Positions 45,642-57,077 of a DNA stretch of 64,000 nucleotides are shown here, in pieces. The position numbers and the translations under genes were made by a program. Position 1 is the stretch's first letter, and each line of letters opens with the position of its first letter. The notes under the pieces are model-generated. The model did not search any database, was not told where the DNA came from, and worked only from the letters and a program-made list of their open reading frames with translations. The DNA is taken from the NCBI RefSeq assembly GCF_004337985.1, contig NC_043742.1:4140176-4204175 (forward strand). Reading direction: 5' to 3'. Source of the stretch: Pyricularia pennisetigena. Taxonomy: Eukaryota; Ascomycota; Sordariomycetes; Magnaporthales; Pyriculariaceae.

Positions 45642-48600
45642 GTTGGTTTCGGCTGTTCTGGCAGGCAATCGCTTAAAATGACATGCGAGTTCTTCGGTTG
45701 TGGGTAGCAAAGACGATTGGCAAGTTTGCTCTGGTCAAGAACCCTTGTCAACAATGTTCGACTGTAGCGAGATCAGCCAGACTCACATTGTGGTTTTGTT
45801 GAAAACGAATGTACTTGACAAAAATGTCAGTGAACGAGTGTAAGTGAGCTGGATAAAAGTCGCCGATTGTTAGCCATTGCCCACGGAATCCCCTTTTCAG
45901 CTGGCGAAGTGCATCGTCCGACTGCATGGCAAATCTCCAGGATCGACTTCGAGATACGAATGTTGGCCCCCGGTAATCCAGAAGCCTTCCATCTCTTTGG
46001 TTGCCCCTTATTGAGTCTGCTCAGGCAGCGGCGAAATCATCATTCAAGCCCGGCTTGGCAGACCTAGGCTTTCTCCGCTGACCCCTCTGGTATATCGTCC
46101 TCCATCGTCGTAGGCTGGTGAACAACTCACTGGACGTATGAGCACCAAGGCTTGATCGTATATCTACGTGGTTTTTTTTTTTTTTAAAAGAGCGTATCGA
46201 CGAAAACTCGTCTGCGAGAGGGCTCGGAATGGTTCTTCAGATCCGTCGTCGCGTCTGGGGTCTCATGAGGAAACTGAGCTTGGCATGGAGGCTCCCGTGG
46301 ATTCGCGATGACTTTCCCAAGGGTCCTTCCAGGTTCGCGTTCGAGAGAAGAAATCCAACCGGCAAAAACCAGCTGGAAATGTTCTCTCAATCACAAACAC
46401 GAAGGGCACGGCACTGGAAGAGTCTTCGTCGCCGAACAGTCGAATGCTCGCGGTTGTGGAGGAAGGCGATGGCGAGGATAGGGTAGCGAAGGAGAGGAAG
46501 GGAAGGAAACAAGAGGAGAAAGAAGTGGGAGGGATCGCTGGGTGATAGGCCGCGCTGGAAATCGACAGGGGAGGGGCCACAAGCAAAGAAGGCGAGGGAT
46601 GGATGGAATAAGATGGGGCGACAGGGGATCCATCCACATTACCTCTTCAAGGAAGGTTGCAAGGCATGCAAGGGTACCTAGCACGTTCTTTTCGAGAGGA
46701 CGGATGGAGGGAAACGACAGGCCAGGGCTCATGGATGTGCCGTTGGGCGTGCGCTAACAGATCACCGTTGGACGCAGGGACGAGAGCTGTTAGTGCCACC
46801 CGGTGCATTGGCGTTTGGGCCTGGTCGCCAAAAGAATACGTGTGAGGAACGGACGACCAGATGCAGCCAAGCTTTCCCAATGTAGTTTTTAACGTGGATA
46901 CCAATGTTCCTCGCCTGGTAGCGACTGAGTTTATGTGTTTTTACGTAGTAGTAGTCATGATATTCTCCTCATCAAGGTATCATTATACAATATTGATTGC
47001 ATCAATAGTCTAGATACCAGAGCCAGTGCACCTAGATCAGAATCTTCATCAACAAAAGGGCAAAAAGGCACGTAAACTTGAGCAGTGAGACAGCTGAGAC
47101 AATTGAGACCATTTCCCGTTTTGTCGCCTTGCTGATTTTTTTTGATTTTTTTTTTCGATATTTTTTTTTAGAAGGCGCGGTGTTTGATGGGTGGTGTGTG
47201 GATTGCCGGACGGATAGACACAGTGGGGCCCAAATCGATCAAACGAGCCAGTCAATCGTCAGCATTTTTGTAAAGGAGGGTAAGGCGCCGAAATTGCGTC
47301 CCCTCTTCAAAGGGGTAAGGTGGTTAAACCTAGAATAATAGTGGCGTACTGGCGGGGGGCTGGATCCGCTCATTCTTTTTAATTTGTGATTAAAGAGGGA
47401 ACAAAAAGATTAGCATGATACCTGCGCCTCCTCTCACGAGTACCTCAGATCACACGTTCGCTTGCTGCGGCGTAAGGGTATCGGCTGGAGAAATGACATT
47501 CCTAACAAGACAACCAAGCAATTACCTGCTCGCAAAGTACGACTTAGTCAGGGGTGATTATTAGACGGTGCATGAACGACAGACACATCGTCGTTCTCCC
47601 TTCAGCGGCACCATCAATTGCCAGGTTTGCAACTTCTCAAGGCTTGGTACTGTCTCTCTTTCGCCAACATGCCGTCATTATGAAGATGAAATGTAGCCGA
47701 CCAAGCCAACATTCCCAGCGGCGGAGCGACAATTTACATTTTGCTGCACAAAACTAATCACAATCCATGCTTGCACCTTTTCCTCGCGTGGCCTTGGGCT
47801 TTGATGGGTTCGTACGACGTAACTACCTGACTGCCAAGGTGCCTCTCGTAATGTCGCGCTATTCTAGACTGAGCCTATGTATCCCATGCGACGCTTCAGG
47901 TGCATCACGACCGCCTACTTCGTGTTTACCTAGCTCCGCAATGTTGGTGACACTGTGCTGCTTGGTGGCACATTGTCACCCGGCACGGTGTTGTTTGTCG
48001 AGCAGGGAAACATTGAGCCACCGCAAACTGGGGAACAAATCCCCGAGCCCTTTGAGCATAGCCGCGCACCCCACAGGCCTGAATTCCAGCGCTTGGCAGG
48101 TCGTTTCGCTCATCAATGACAGAAGACTCACTGTGAAACGAAGCTCCGCAAGACCTGAATTCTCTCATCACTACCGGGTTTTGTTTTGTTTTTATTTTAT
48201 TTATTTGTTCTTTAGCATTACCGATCCTTGTAAGCAGTGAGTCGTTCTGACGCAAAAAAGCATCTCGCCGCTTCCTGGGGGATTCAATGAGACGGCTGTT
48301 TAGATTGTGCCGCCCGCCAGCCTTCCCTTACCTGCCTTCAAGCTTCTGTCAGTCAGACACAGGAAACAAAAGGAACGAAGGAACGAAATGCTCCATTGAG
48401 ATCAAGCCCCTCATGGAAGTGTGGGAGCCAAGTAAAATGAACATCGCTTAATTCGCATCACTGCCGATCTCTAAAATAAAATAAATTACCTCAAGTCAGT
48501 CTGCTTTCACCGCTTTCAATATGATTTCCTGTCTTTTGTCCTTCATCACATAATAATGTGCATCTCGAGTCAAGTTGAATTTGGGAAGACGCATAATAAG

Positions 48601-51600
48601 ATGAGCTAGACAGCGAGTAAAGCGTTACGAGATACGCCATCTGAAATATTGCCACACGTCCATCTGCCGTCTGATATAGCAGCGTTGTCCCAAGTACTAC
48701 TAGCAGTAATATCGGAACCCCCGAATTCGGGTAAAGACAGGTAGAGATAGATATCTAAGCGCAAGGCAGTACTGGGGGGTCTCTGCTTGTAGAGAAGCTT
48801 ACCTTCGGATGTTAGTCTACGCAACAACGAACTTATTTACCACGTAGAATACGATGACCGGTAGAAGATGTGATTGAGTTTGTCCTTGGTTTTTGGGTGA
48901 GCAGGAAATGGTCACAACTCGTATTGTGAGGTGAATGCAGGTAAAGCCTGCACGATTTCATGTCCTTTTTGGTGGCACGTAAGTCGCCGGACACAAAGGG
49001 CGTCGATCGATCATTCTCTAGCACTTCTAGTTCTAATTCTTTGGCACCTGGTGTCACATTCATCAGACCATTATGTATGAAATTCTAAACTACTGTAGAT
49101 TCTGGTTCCAGAACTTGGTACCGATAACGGGATAAATGAGCGAAGATCGTTTTCCTAAAATCAACGCAAACGTGACTCTTCAGCCCCGGGCGTTCCAGTT
49201 CTTGTTTCTCCTTGTCCAAACTACTGCTGCACTCGACCTGCATGTCCAAGGGAGGGCGGGCTTATTGTGGTGAACTCTGCAGTTTTGGAAATGATGCCCA
49301 GAAACCTTGTGCTGTGTGGTTGACAAGCGGTAAGATGAAGTACAGAACAGGAGCAATAACGGGTATCAACCAGCGGAAATCGGGAAGTGGGATTGCTGTA
49401 ATCCAAATGCAAATGAAAACTGTAGATGGCAAGTAGGTAATTAATTATCCATGCAAGTCATGTTAGGTAGCAACCGCGTCGCTCAGAACTACTGCAAGCC
49501 GATTTTTAGCTCCAGGGGCCGGCGGGATGGTTGCAAAGTCCAAATGCTTCGTACGCTTTGACGCGTCCTCTAATCTGCCACGTTTGGCTAATTGGGGCTA
49601 CAGCGACAGCAACCGGAGATCGTCTTCATTAAAAAACGTTGCCTCTTCAACACGAAAAAAAACTACTCGACCTTAGATTGTACCGTCGTAACTACTAGCA
49701 TGACGTCGCAAACATAGCACTCTCGGCCAGTTCCAATTCCAGGACTTGTGACTCGTGGCATCCGGCGAACCCCGCCCGTTCGGCTATTTTTTTTTTTTTT
49801 TTAACCTTTTCGCCATCTGCGCTTAAGTGCAAAATATTCTCAAGACCCTTGAAATTGAGGGCGCCAACCAATCAAAAACGAACGGACGGTCAAACTTTTC
49901 ATCAGCTTACTACTTTTGATCTAGATCACGGCCATGGTCACGGCTATGACTGCGGCACGGCTGGGTCTATTATTGTCAATTGCATTTTGTTTCAGCCCTT
50001 CCTATCAGCTTTAATACCGGACGGAGGTTTTCTTTTTGTATTTTCTTGGGTTGAGGGGAGTAAACTCCCAATTGTTTTTTTTCACGCGTTGTTGTTGATG
50101 GTCCAAGGAAAGGAATGGTATCACAGCCGCCTGCTGCGCCACCCCATTCCTTACCCGTGACGCCAACACTGTAGAAACTGTTTGGTCCGTTTATGTCTAT
50201 TCTCTCATCCGAACTGTTGTTGACACAGTCACGTCAGTCTGCACTTGTGATGGAGAAGGATCGAAGTGTACCAAGTCAGTCCTTTGACTTCTTTTGCATG
50301 CCCAAAAAAGGGCGCAATCTTAACAAACTTTCTAAATAGTTTGTACATCGGGTACAAGTATTCGACAAATGTAAGGTCCGAACCGGTATTTTCTAGATTG
50401 ATCCCCACCACATGCAAGAATGTCCAAGGCAAATCAAGGCAAGTTCCGTAAGGAAATTTGTAGATCTATGGTCATTATTGAAAGCTCGACTCCGTGGCTT
50501 GAGGTGGGGTTTCTCCTTTGTCGCCCTCGACCGGTCTAGGCTTGCAGATGAGCGGGCAAGTAGGGCTGGCAGCGGCGATCTTTGATGTGATTGATGCTTG
50601 AAGGGACTTTTGTTTTACAGGTTGCCGGAGGTCAAGCATCCAGACACCCGTTAATGTGTCCCGAAGTAGGAGGTTCATACTGTACATTCTTCCGTCAATC
50701 AAACAAGCCATTTGTCGGCCCGCCTCAAGCCGCTCTCGGCCACAAGCTGGACAGCTCGGCCCCTAGGTTCGCAAAAAGCACATTCAATGTGTCCCCGTGG
50801 CTGCCGCTAGATGCATGCGAAACGTTTTGGTTCGATGACAATGTTTGCAGGAGATTTTCTGCTGCTGAAACAGAAAAAGAGGCTGAAAAAAACCGCAATG
50901 TCCCCAAACGCCTTTCTTGTTTTGCCGGTTGCTTTCCACGTCCACTTTCTCGAGGTGAGGTGGGAAAAAAGCAACTGATATTTGACTTACTCCACGTCAT
51001 TTCCAGGTGCTGTCATTGCACTGTACTATATAACTGTAACAGACTAGTGTAGGGAAGCTCGCCACAATCAGCATCCCACAGTATATGGTTGTGTGGCTTC
51101 ATTGTTGGTTTGATTGTGTGTGTCTGCTTCGTTCTTCGCGAGCGAACTCAGCCTACCACCAATGAGGTCTTTTGCACACCTCGTCATTGCTCGGACCAGC
51201 GCGCAACATTGGACAAGGAATACCATGTGTTGTTATCGCCGCCCGGCCCAAAGGAAATCAATCGCCCGTTTGATTGAGTATCAATAGATACTGGATTACG
51301 GATGGTCCATGTAGCACCTACTCGGGTGTGCAAACACGCAAAGCCCATAGGTCTCCAGGAACAATGAACCAAGAAACAGCTAGGCTGGGGTACGCGACGC
51401 TCTGAACTTGAAATTTTGGTTGTGTTTTCGATACCTACATGGCAATAGCAGCTGGTGTTTTTTTGATTTAAGAATTGCTCATTCTTCCCAGCCCATCGAG
51501 TGCGCAGCTTGCTTTCCCGAGCTTCGTAAACAAAAACACCGGTATTTGACAAAGCAATCGTGTGCAATCCAAGTAAAATGGTCATCGAATCATGGAAAAT

Positions 51601-51926
51601 ACGTTTGAATAAGCTTCGTTAATGCGGTAGCTTGGTAGAGATCTCAGTTTCCATTGTCAACACAGCTTCCCCGATCAACACACATTGGAGGGCAGCCTGG
51701 GGAGCTTCTGGATTACCCCTCCCCCTCACTGACGACATGGCTAGAACCCCACCGAAGCTAAGTCTGAGCCCCACCGTCCCTGAAGAATCTCTCGCCTATA
51801 ATGCGCAGCTTTTTAAAGCTTCAAGCGGCAGTGCTTTGCCTTGTCTTTTGTAAAGTTCTTTCTTTTCCAATCACCTCGACTTTCTCAAAGACTCTCTAAT
51901 CACGAATTTCTTGAAAAATAGCCAGA
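45642..51926. other. 6.3-kb divergent intergenic region (MSB2 / FKBP12)
   Basis: No gene could be supported in this very long stretch. The longest frames (47767-48240 and 50591-51052) have no domain, signal peptide or biased composition. T runs lie at 46172-46185 and 49787-49802. The right end, 51850-51926, is pyrimidine-rich and leads into the FKBP12 start, as in many highly expressed fungal genes. A long MSB2 promoter or 5' UTR, a noncoding RNA, or eroded mobile DNA are all possible. Confidence 0.5.
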
Positions 51927-52591
51927 ATGGGTGTTACAAAGACCACAACACAGGAGGGCACCGGTCCCAACCCCAAGGTGGGCCAGACCGTCGTCATCGA
52001 GTACACTGGCTTCCTGAAGGACACATCCAAGCCCGACAACAAGGGCGCCCAGTAAGTCTTGAATGAATCCCCCGTCTCTCACTATCTTCTAGGTAGATTA
52101 TTGACTTGTTATTTTCTTGGTCGTCAGGTTCGACAGCTCCGTTGGCAGGGGCGACTTCGAGACCCCTATCGGTGTTCAGCGTGTCATCAAGGGTATATCT
52201 CCCGCCGTATAGTCCGACATGGGACAGACCAATTCGCCGATACTGACTTCAGTTTGCTAACAAATTACAAACGCATAGGCTGGGACGAGGGTGTTGTCGC
52301 CATGAAAGTTGGCGAGAAGGCCACTCTGGACATAACCGCGTATGTACTTCCTCCACGGTGATGACTACTCTCGAATCTCGGTCTCGATGATAGTTGTTGA
52401 CATCTATGCTGCTGATAGTGACTATGGCTACGGAGCCCGTGGATTCCCCGGTGCCATCCCGCCCAACTCGGACCTCATCTTGTAAGGAACCTCGAACGCC
52501 CCTACTACAAGTATTCACGCGCTGTAGTTTTGTTCCTTGTACTAATAAGGAAACTCTCAACAGCGATGTCTACCTGAAGAATATCAAATAG
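51927..52591 (+). CDS. FPR1: FKBP12 peptidyl-prolyl cis-trans isomerase
   Basis: Model: five exons, 51927-52051, 52128-52192, 52279-52339, 52419-52481 and 52564-52591; 113 residues, the usual size of FKBP12. Core motifs are restored across the introns: VVIEYTGFL, QFDSSVGRG, VQRVIKGWDEGVVAMKVGE, ADYGYGARGFPGAIPPNSDL and IFDVYLK. The aromatic pocket residues that bind FK506 and rapamycin (Tyr of YTG, Phe of FDSS, Trp of GWDEG, Tyr of DYGYG, Phe of IFDV) are present. This suggests a functional isomerase and drug receptor linking to calcineurin or TOR inhibition. Donors are GTAAGT, GTATAT, GTATGT and GTAAGG. The C-terminus reads DVYLKNIK instead of the common DVELLKI. Confidence 0.93.
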
Positions 52592-53520
52592 ACTTTGAAT
52601 ACATTACGGGGTGTGCACTGCTGCGACAAGGGACATACAGGTATAGAGGACGACAACTATTCTAATTTTTGGTAGTGAATCCGATAGCCTCATGTTTGGT
52701 GGGAGACGCAGCACAGGACTGTGGTCCTTGGCCTGCTGAAATCAAAGCGTGGTAGAACACAAATCCCGGAATAAACAAGGTTCAGAAGCTATATTTTTCG
52801 TACTTCCTGATTAGAGTCATTGGTGCGCCATGCACAACTGCGGGCCCGTAGATATATGGCGTGTCTCGTTACGTTTGTACAACCTTAAGCCTTGCGCGGA
52901 TCCATGCTTGTCAATATCTGAGTCCCGAGAAAATCTGCGTTCAAAAGCCCGCAGTTTTCACGCCACCCGAGTGCCCTTTGGTAAAATCCATTGTATGCAG
53001 AGTCAGGTCATCAGGTGAGATAAAGTAAGTTGTCGAAATCGACGCGTGCGAATTGTTTGATATTGGACAGTCGAATGGAGAAATTCTCGTGCATGACATG
53101 TTTGTTGTGATCTTGAATTCGAGCCCATTGGGCATTTTTAATGTCATAATCTAGATGTGTACCTAGTGTTTTGCTTTGGGAATAAAGCGAGAAAACAGAT
53201 ATCATCTGGAGCAGCTGTCTGCTTAAGAATACGAGTGAGCCAAAATATACTATCTAGGTAATCCGACTGTGTACTTTTACGTCGTATCGTTCGTTGCCTT
53301 GAACAAATGAACAAACCAGACCGTCTCTCGAACAGAGTATGTATGCCTGGTCTGATAGCTAGAGGAGAGCCACCAAATATACGTGTGTGCAGTGCTCACA
53401 GTTATCGAAAGCCTCATCAGCCAAACAAAAAGTCGAGAATCTTGTTATATATTCCCCTGATACAACGCCGCGCGTCTGTTAGTGCTTGGTCATGTGGCCC
53501 GAAGAAATATGTGGACTGAC
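52592..53520. other. convergent spacer, no gene seen
   Basis: A 0.9-kb stretch between FKBP12 and the permease. An AATAAA at 52770-52775 is a candidate polyadenylation signal for FKBP12. No other structure was recognised. Confidence 0.5.
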
Positions 53521-55839
53521 TTACTTGGAGGGCTGAGGGACATAGTTTCTCTCATACTCCTCAATCTCATCGATATGTTTCCTTAGATCAACCTCCTCGG
53601 GCTTTAGAAACTTGGTCTTTTTGAATAATTTCCAACCCACAAACAAGGTCGGGGTGACGACGATCATTGTGTAGGAGAACAAGAAGTCGGGCGTCTTCCA
53701 CTTGCCGGGCAGGAAGACGGTATACCCGCCCACGAACGCCATGGTTGTACATGCAATCATCCCCATCCATGCTGGGATCGGCTGGAACCATCCTCTATAC
53801 GGCAGAGTGCGTCGGTCAATGCCCTGCGCGGCGAGGGCCTTGTGGAACCGGGTGTACGTGAAGCAAATAGCGGCAAAGTTTAGAAGCTGAGAAGCAGTCA
53901 CGAGAGAGACGAACCACGACAAGACGACTGCGGCGCTGTTTGAAACCTGCAAAAATGAAAGGAGCGAGATGGCCAAGACGACAAGGACCGAGTACAGCGG
54001 CACTCCGTTTCTGGTGCATCTGGTGAGGAACTTTGGTGCCTTGCCCTCGAGTGCAAGACCGTAAAGTGAGCGCGAGGCACAATAGACGTAACTGTTTCCC
54101 GCAGAGAAAGCGGCTGTCAAGACCATAGCGTTGACGATGTGTGGCAGCACGCCAATCCGTAGTCGATTCATGGCAACGACGTAAGGGCTTGCAGCTGCAC
54201 CAGGGGCGTCGCTGTTGAAGGCTTTCACGAGCTCCTCATCGTCGTATCGCACAAGAATACCAACAGCCAGCGAGCCGAGAATGAAAAACGCCGTCAAACG
54301 GTACTGTAATTCGGGGTTAGTTTTGACAAGATAAGGCAGGGGATAGAGAGCAATCACAGGGCATACGCACAAATACGGCATTGAAAGCTCTGGGCATAAC
54401 TTTGCGAGGATTCTCAGCTTCGCCTGCAGCCATAGCGACGTAATCGGGGCTATTCATCTTGTAAGCAAACCAACACCAGTAGACCGAATTTGCTGCGGAA
54501 CTTGGCGGAGCAAACAATGTCTTGTGAACTTACCCTGCGATGGTGAAGGATGCCAGGATGAGACACTGCAGGAAGCCCAAGAAACGACCGAGGTCACCCG
54601 AATAATGCAGCTCGGCAAATGCGCCAGGCTCCTGCCAATGTCTTTGGGTACAAATGTTGTGAGCGACTGCCGTCAAGCGCCAGGCAGGACATGTAAGAGC
54701 AAAATTAAGGGGGCCAGAACACAGACTCAAGGCAAAAATAGCTTACCTGAAGCCAAAACGATCACCAAGGGGATTGCCACCAAGCATTGCTATAAACGTG
54801 AAGAGCAGCAAGGCAACGATGAGGAGGACCTTGCCTAGAGCTGCCCAGAATTCGGTTTCACCATACCACTGAACCGCAAGAACATTGATCAGGCTGTTTG
54901 GTGAGAGATTCAGCTTGAGAATGCGGACGGTTGTACCAGATATGAGATCAGTCTCTTGACTTACGCGTAGAGTACAATAATTATGGCGATAATACCACCA
55001 GCTGGGACACTATAATAGAACTTCAATATTAGACCTCACCAAGAACAACATGAGGATACCAAAAAGAGTCTGTACGTACGCATCAGACCAGAAGTGTATT
55101 ATCACATTGCAGGCTGTGATTTCGAAAGGCACAAGAGCTGCCTCAAAGACGAAAAAGTTCCAACCGGCTGCGAAGCCAAAGGCCTGGTCGACATAGTTCC
55201 CTGCGAATCGAATGAAGGGTGAAGAGATGGGGAGGTAGGTGACCATCTCAGCCATGCCTTTTTTTTCACACAAACCGTGACGCAATACGTCAGCAAATGC
55301 GATTTATCTAGACCAGCGCGCACGTGGTAAATCTTTTCTTACATAGTGTAACTGCCAGTATGAAGACACACCTGTAAGAGCCATATTGTCAGCACTCGAA
55401 GACCATACCGGATCATAAATAGCATGCCAAGAAAGTGTAACCTAATTTACCCATTTACCAACGAGGACGCTTACCATATCGTGAATGCTATAAACAAGCT
55501 CGCCGGCCCTCCCGCGATCAAGCCACGACCAATCTGGACGTAAAGTGCAGTGCCAATGGTGCCGCCAATACCTGCAGCCAAGGCCCCAAGAAGTTGTCAG
55601 CCCCCCGGACAAGCTTCGATGGACTCGCGTTAATTTTCTTTCGTCTACCAACCTATCAGCTGGATATGTCGAGACTTGAGCTTCCGGTGAGTGCGGTCGC
55701 CTTTGCCTTCGGTCGTTATGGACCCGACCTCATGAGGACTTTCAGGATCACGCAATGGCCTGGAGCGTTGTTCCTCCAGCGACCCTCCCTTGTTGTGCGC
55801 AGAGGCCGTCCGGCCAATGGCGTTTCCTGGGTCGGCCAT
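53521..55839 (-). CDS. amino-acid permease (APC superfamily, YAT family)
   Basis: Model: nine exons on the minus strand, 55839-55653, 55571-55475, 55371-55343 (29 nt), 55257-55080, 55009-54965, 54893-54747, 54641-54534, 54449-54371 and 54303-53521; 550 residues. Motifs of fungal amino-acid permeases appear in order: SRHIQLIGIGGTIGTALYV, AEMVTYLPISSPFIRFAG, GFAAGWNFFVFEAALVPFE, GRFLGFLQCLILASFTIAG then PDYVAMAAGEAENPRK, and SAGNSYVYCASRSLYGLA. About twelve hydrophobic segments are present. The family carries amino acids with protons across the plasma membrane; the substrate cannot be assigned. The C-terminus carries an acidic stretch (DEIEEYERNY). The 29-nt exon supplies CVFILAVTL and is needed to keep TM2 and the frame. 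Exon ends all use GT donors and AG acceptors. Confidence 0.87.
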
Positions 55840-57077
55840 GGCGCTTTTCTGACCGCAGGAAGGGTGTTATTCCCAGCAAGGCAACAGACAGGGATGCGGA
55901 AGGTCTCGAGGAGAGTTCCTGGTGTTAACAATAACGGAAAAAAATTTTGAGGGCGAGAGGAAGGGCCGTATTTCAACGGATGGCCTTAAGCAAAAGAGAG
56001 AAGAACTCCAGTACGAATTCCATCAGGGTGTCTTAATCTTGTAGTCGTTCGTTATTTCCCAGGTTGATGCAACCTTCAGAGATGTCAAGGTGCAATAGAG
56101 AATGCTATTCAGGATGGGATTCGGTGAGAAATACCAAGCAGCAGGAGAAACAGATAAAAAAAAAAATAGGAAATTGTGTTCGTCAGGAAAGAGGTTGGGG
56201 CCATGCAGAAATTGAGGGACAGGATGAGAAGTTATGTTACATGAGTGTATTTTTCGCCCCATGGGGGAAATGGCAGCGCGCCTAGGTATCCCTCAAATCA
56301 ATGAGTGGTATGCAACGATAAATGGATCATCGTGGGGTACTAACCATGCATCGAACCGGCTGATTCCAAGCAAGCTAGTCCCTTCACGTTGACGACGCTT
56401 TGCCCACCCAAGGTTGTTTACATTGCAAGTGCTCAAGGAGGCAAGCATGTACCAAGTCCATACGGTAGGGTAGGTAGGTGTCTCACCTTATCTGGTACCT
56501 TACTTACCTACCTTCGGAAACCTCTTTTTGTCTTTCGTGCATACATTTCAATATCAAGTATAAAGTTGAATCATTTCCTTTTCCCCCCAATGACACCGTT
56601 CAATCGTAGCCGCTTGCCATGGCACTAAGGCCTATCGGCGGAACAAGCATTGCTCAGCCGATCAGTAATACAGCAAAGCAAACTGAAAAGAGTTTTTGTC
56701 AAAAAGGGTGCAGCTCGTTACTGAAAACGTAGGCAGGGATCATTGAAATAAACATGCCCGCCCCTGGCGAATCCTGGAACAGACAAAGAGAGCCAGAAAC
56801 AAAACGGTCTGCGATAGGTTGCAAAGAAACGCGGGGGCTTGGTATAACGCGCATCCACGCAACGAAATTCGGTGAAATTAGAAAATCCATTGATAAGAAT
56901 TATCAGGGTTGTGGCTTGTTTGTGCGTCATTACCCCCACCATACTTGAGCCGTTTATCCAACCTAACTGATTACGTGCTCGTACAAGGTGCGCACCTATT
57001 GGGCCATCCAAAGACCAGGAATTTTTACATTTTTCTATTCACCATCCTTGTCCCTTGCCCGGAAGTCGCCAAGCTCA
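55840..57077. other. 1.2-kb spacer between permease and UTP21
   Basis: Both flanking genes are on minus, so this is the permease promoter plus the UTP21 3' UTR. It contains an imperfect inverted repeat of GGTAGGTA type around 56465-56516, an A run at 56157-56166, and no supported gene. Confidence 0.5.

Noticed and set aside
47767..48240. 157-residue frame in the MSB2/FKBP12 spacer
   Set aside because: No signal peptide, domain, Kozak-like start or biased codon use; Cys positions look random.
50591..51052. 153-residue frame in the MSB2/FKBP12 spacer, considered as a small Cys-containing protein
   Set aside because: No secretion signal and no coherent composition; the length is compatible with chance.
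16373..55839. A secondary-metabolite or nutrient cluster formed by the ABC, MFS and amino-acid transporters
   Set aside because: They are separated by housekeeping genes (EED, RRN11, NDUFA5, MSB2, FKBP12), and no biosynthetic enzyme or cluster regulator is present.
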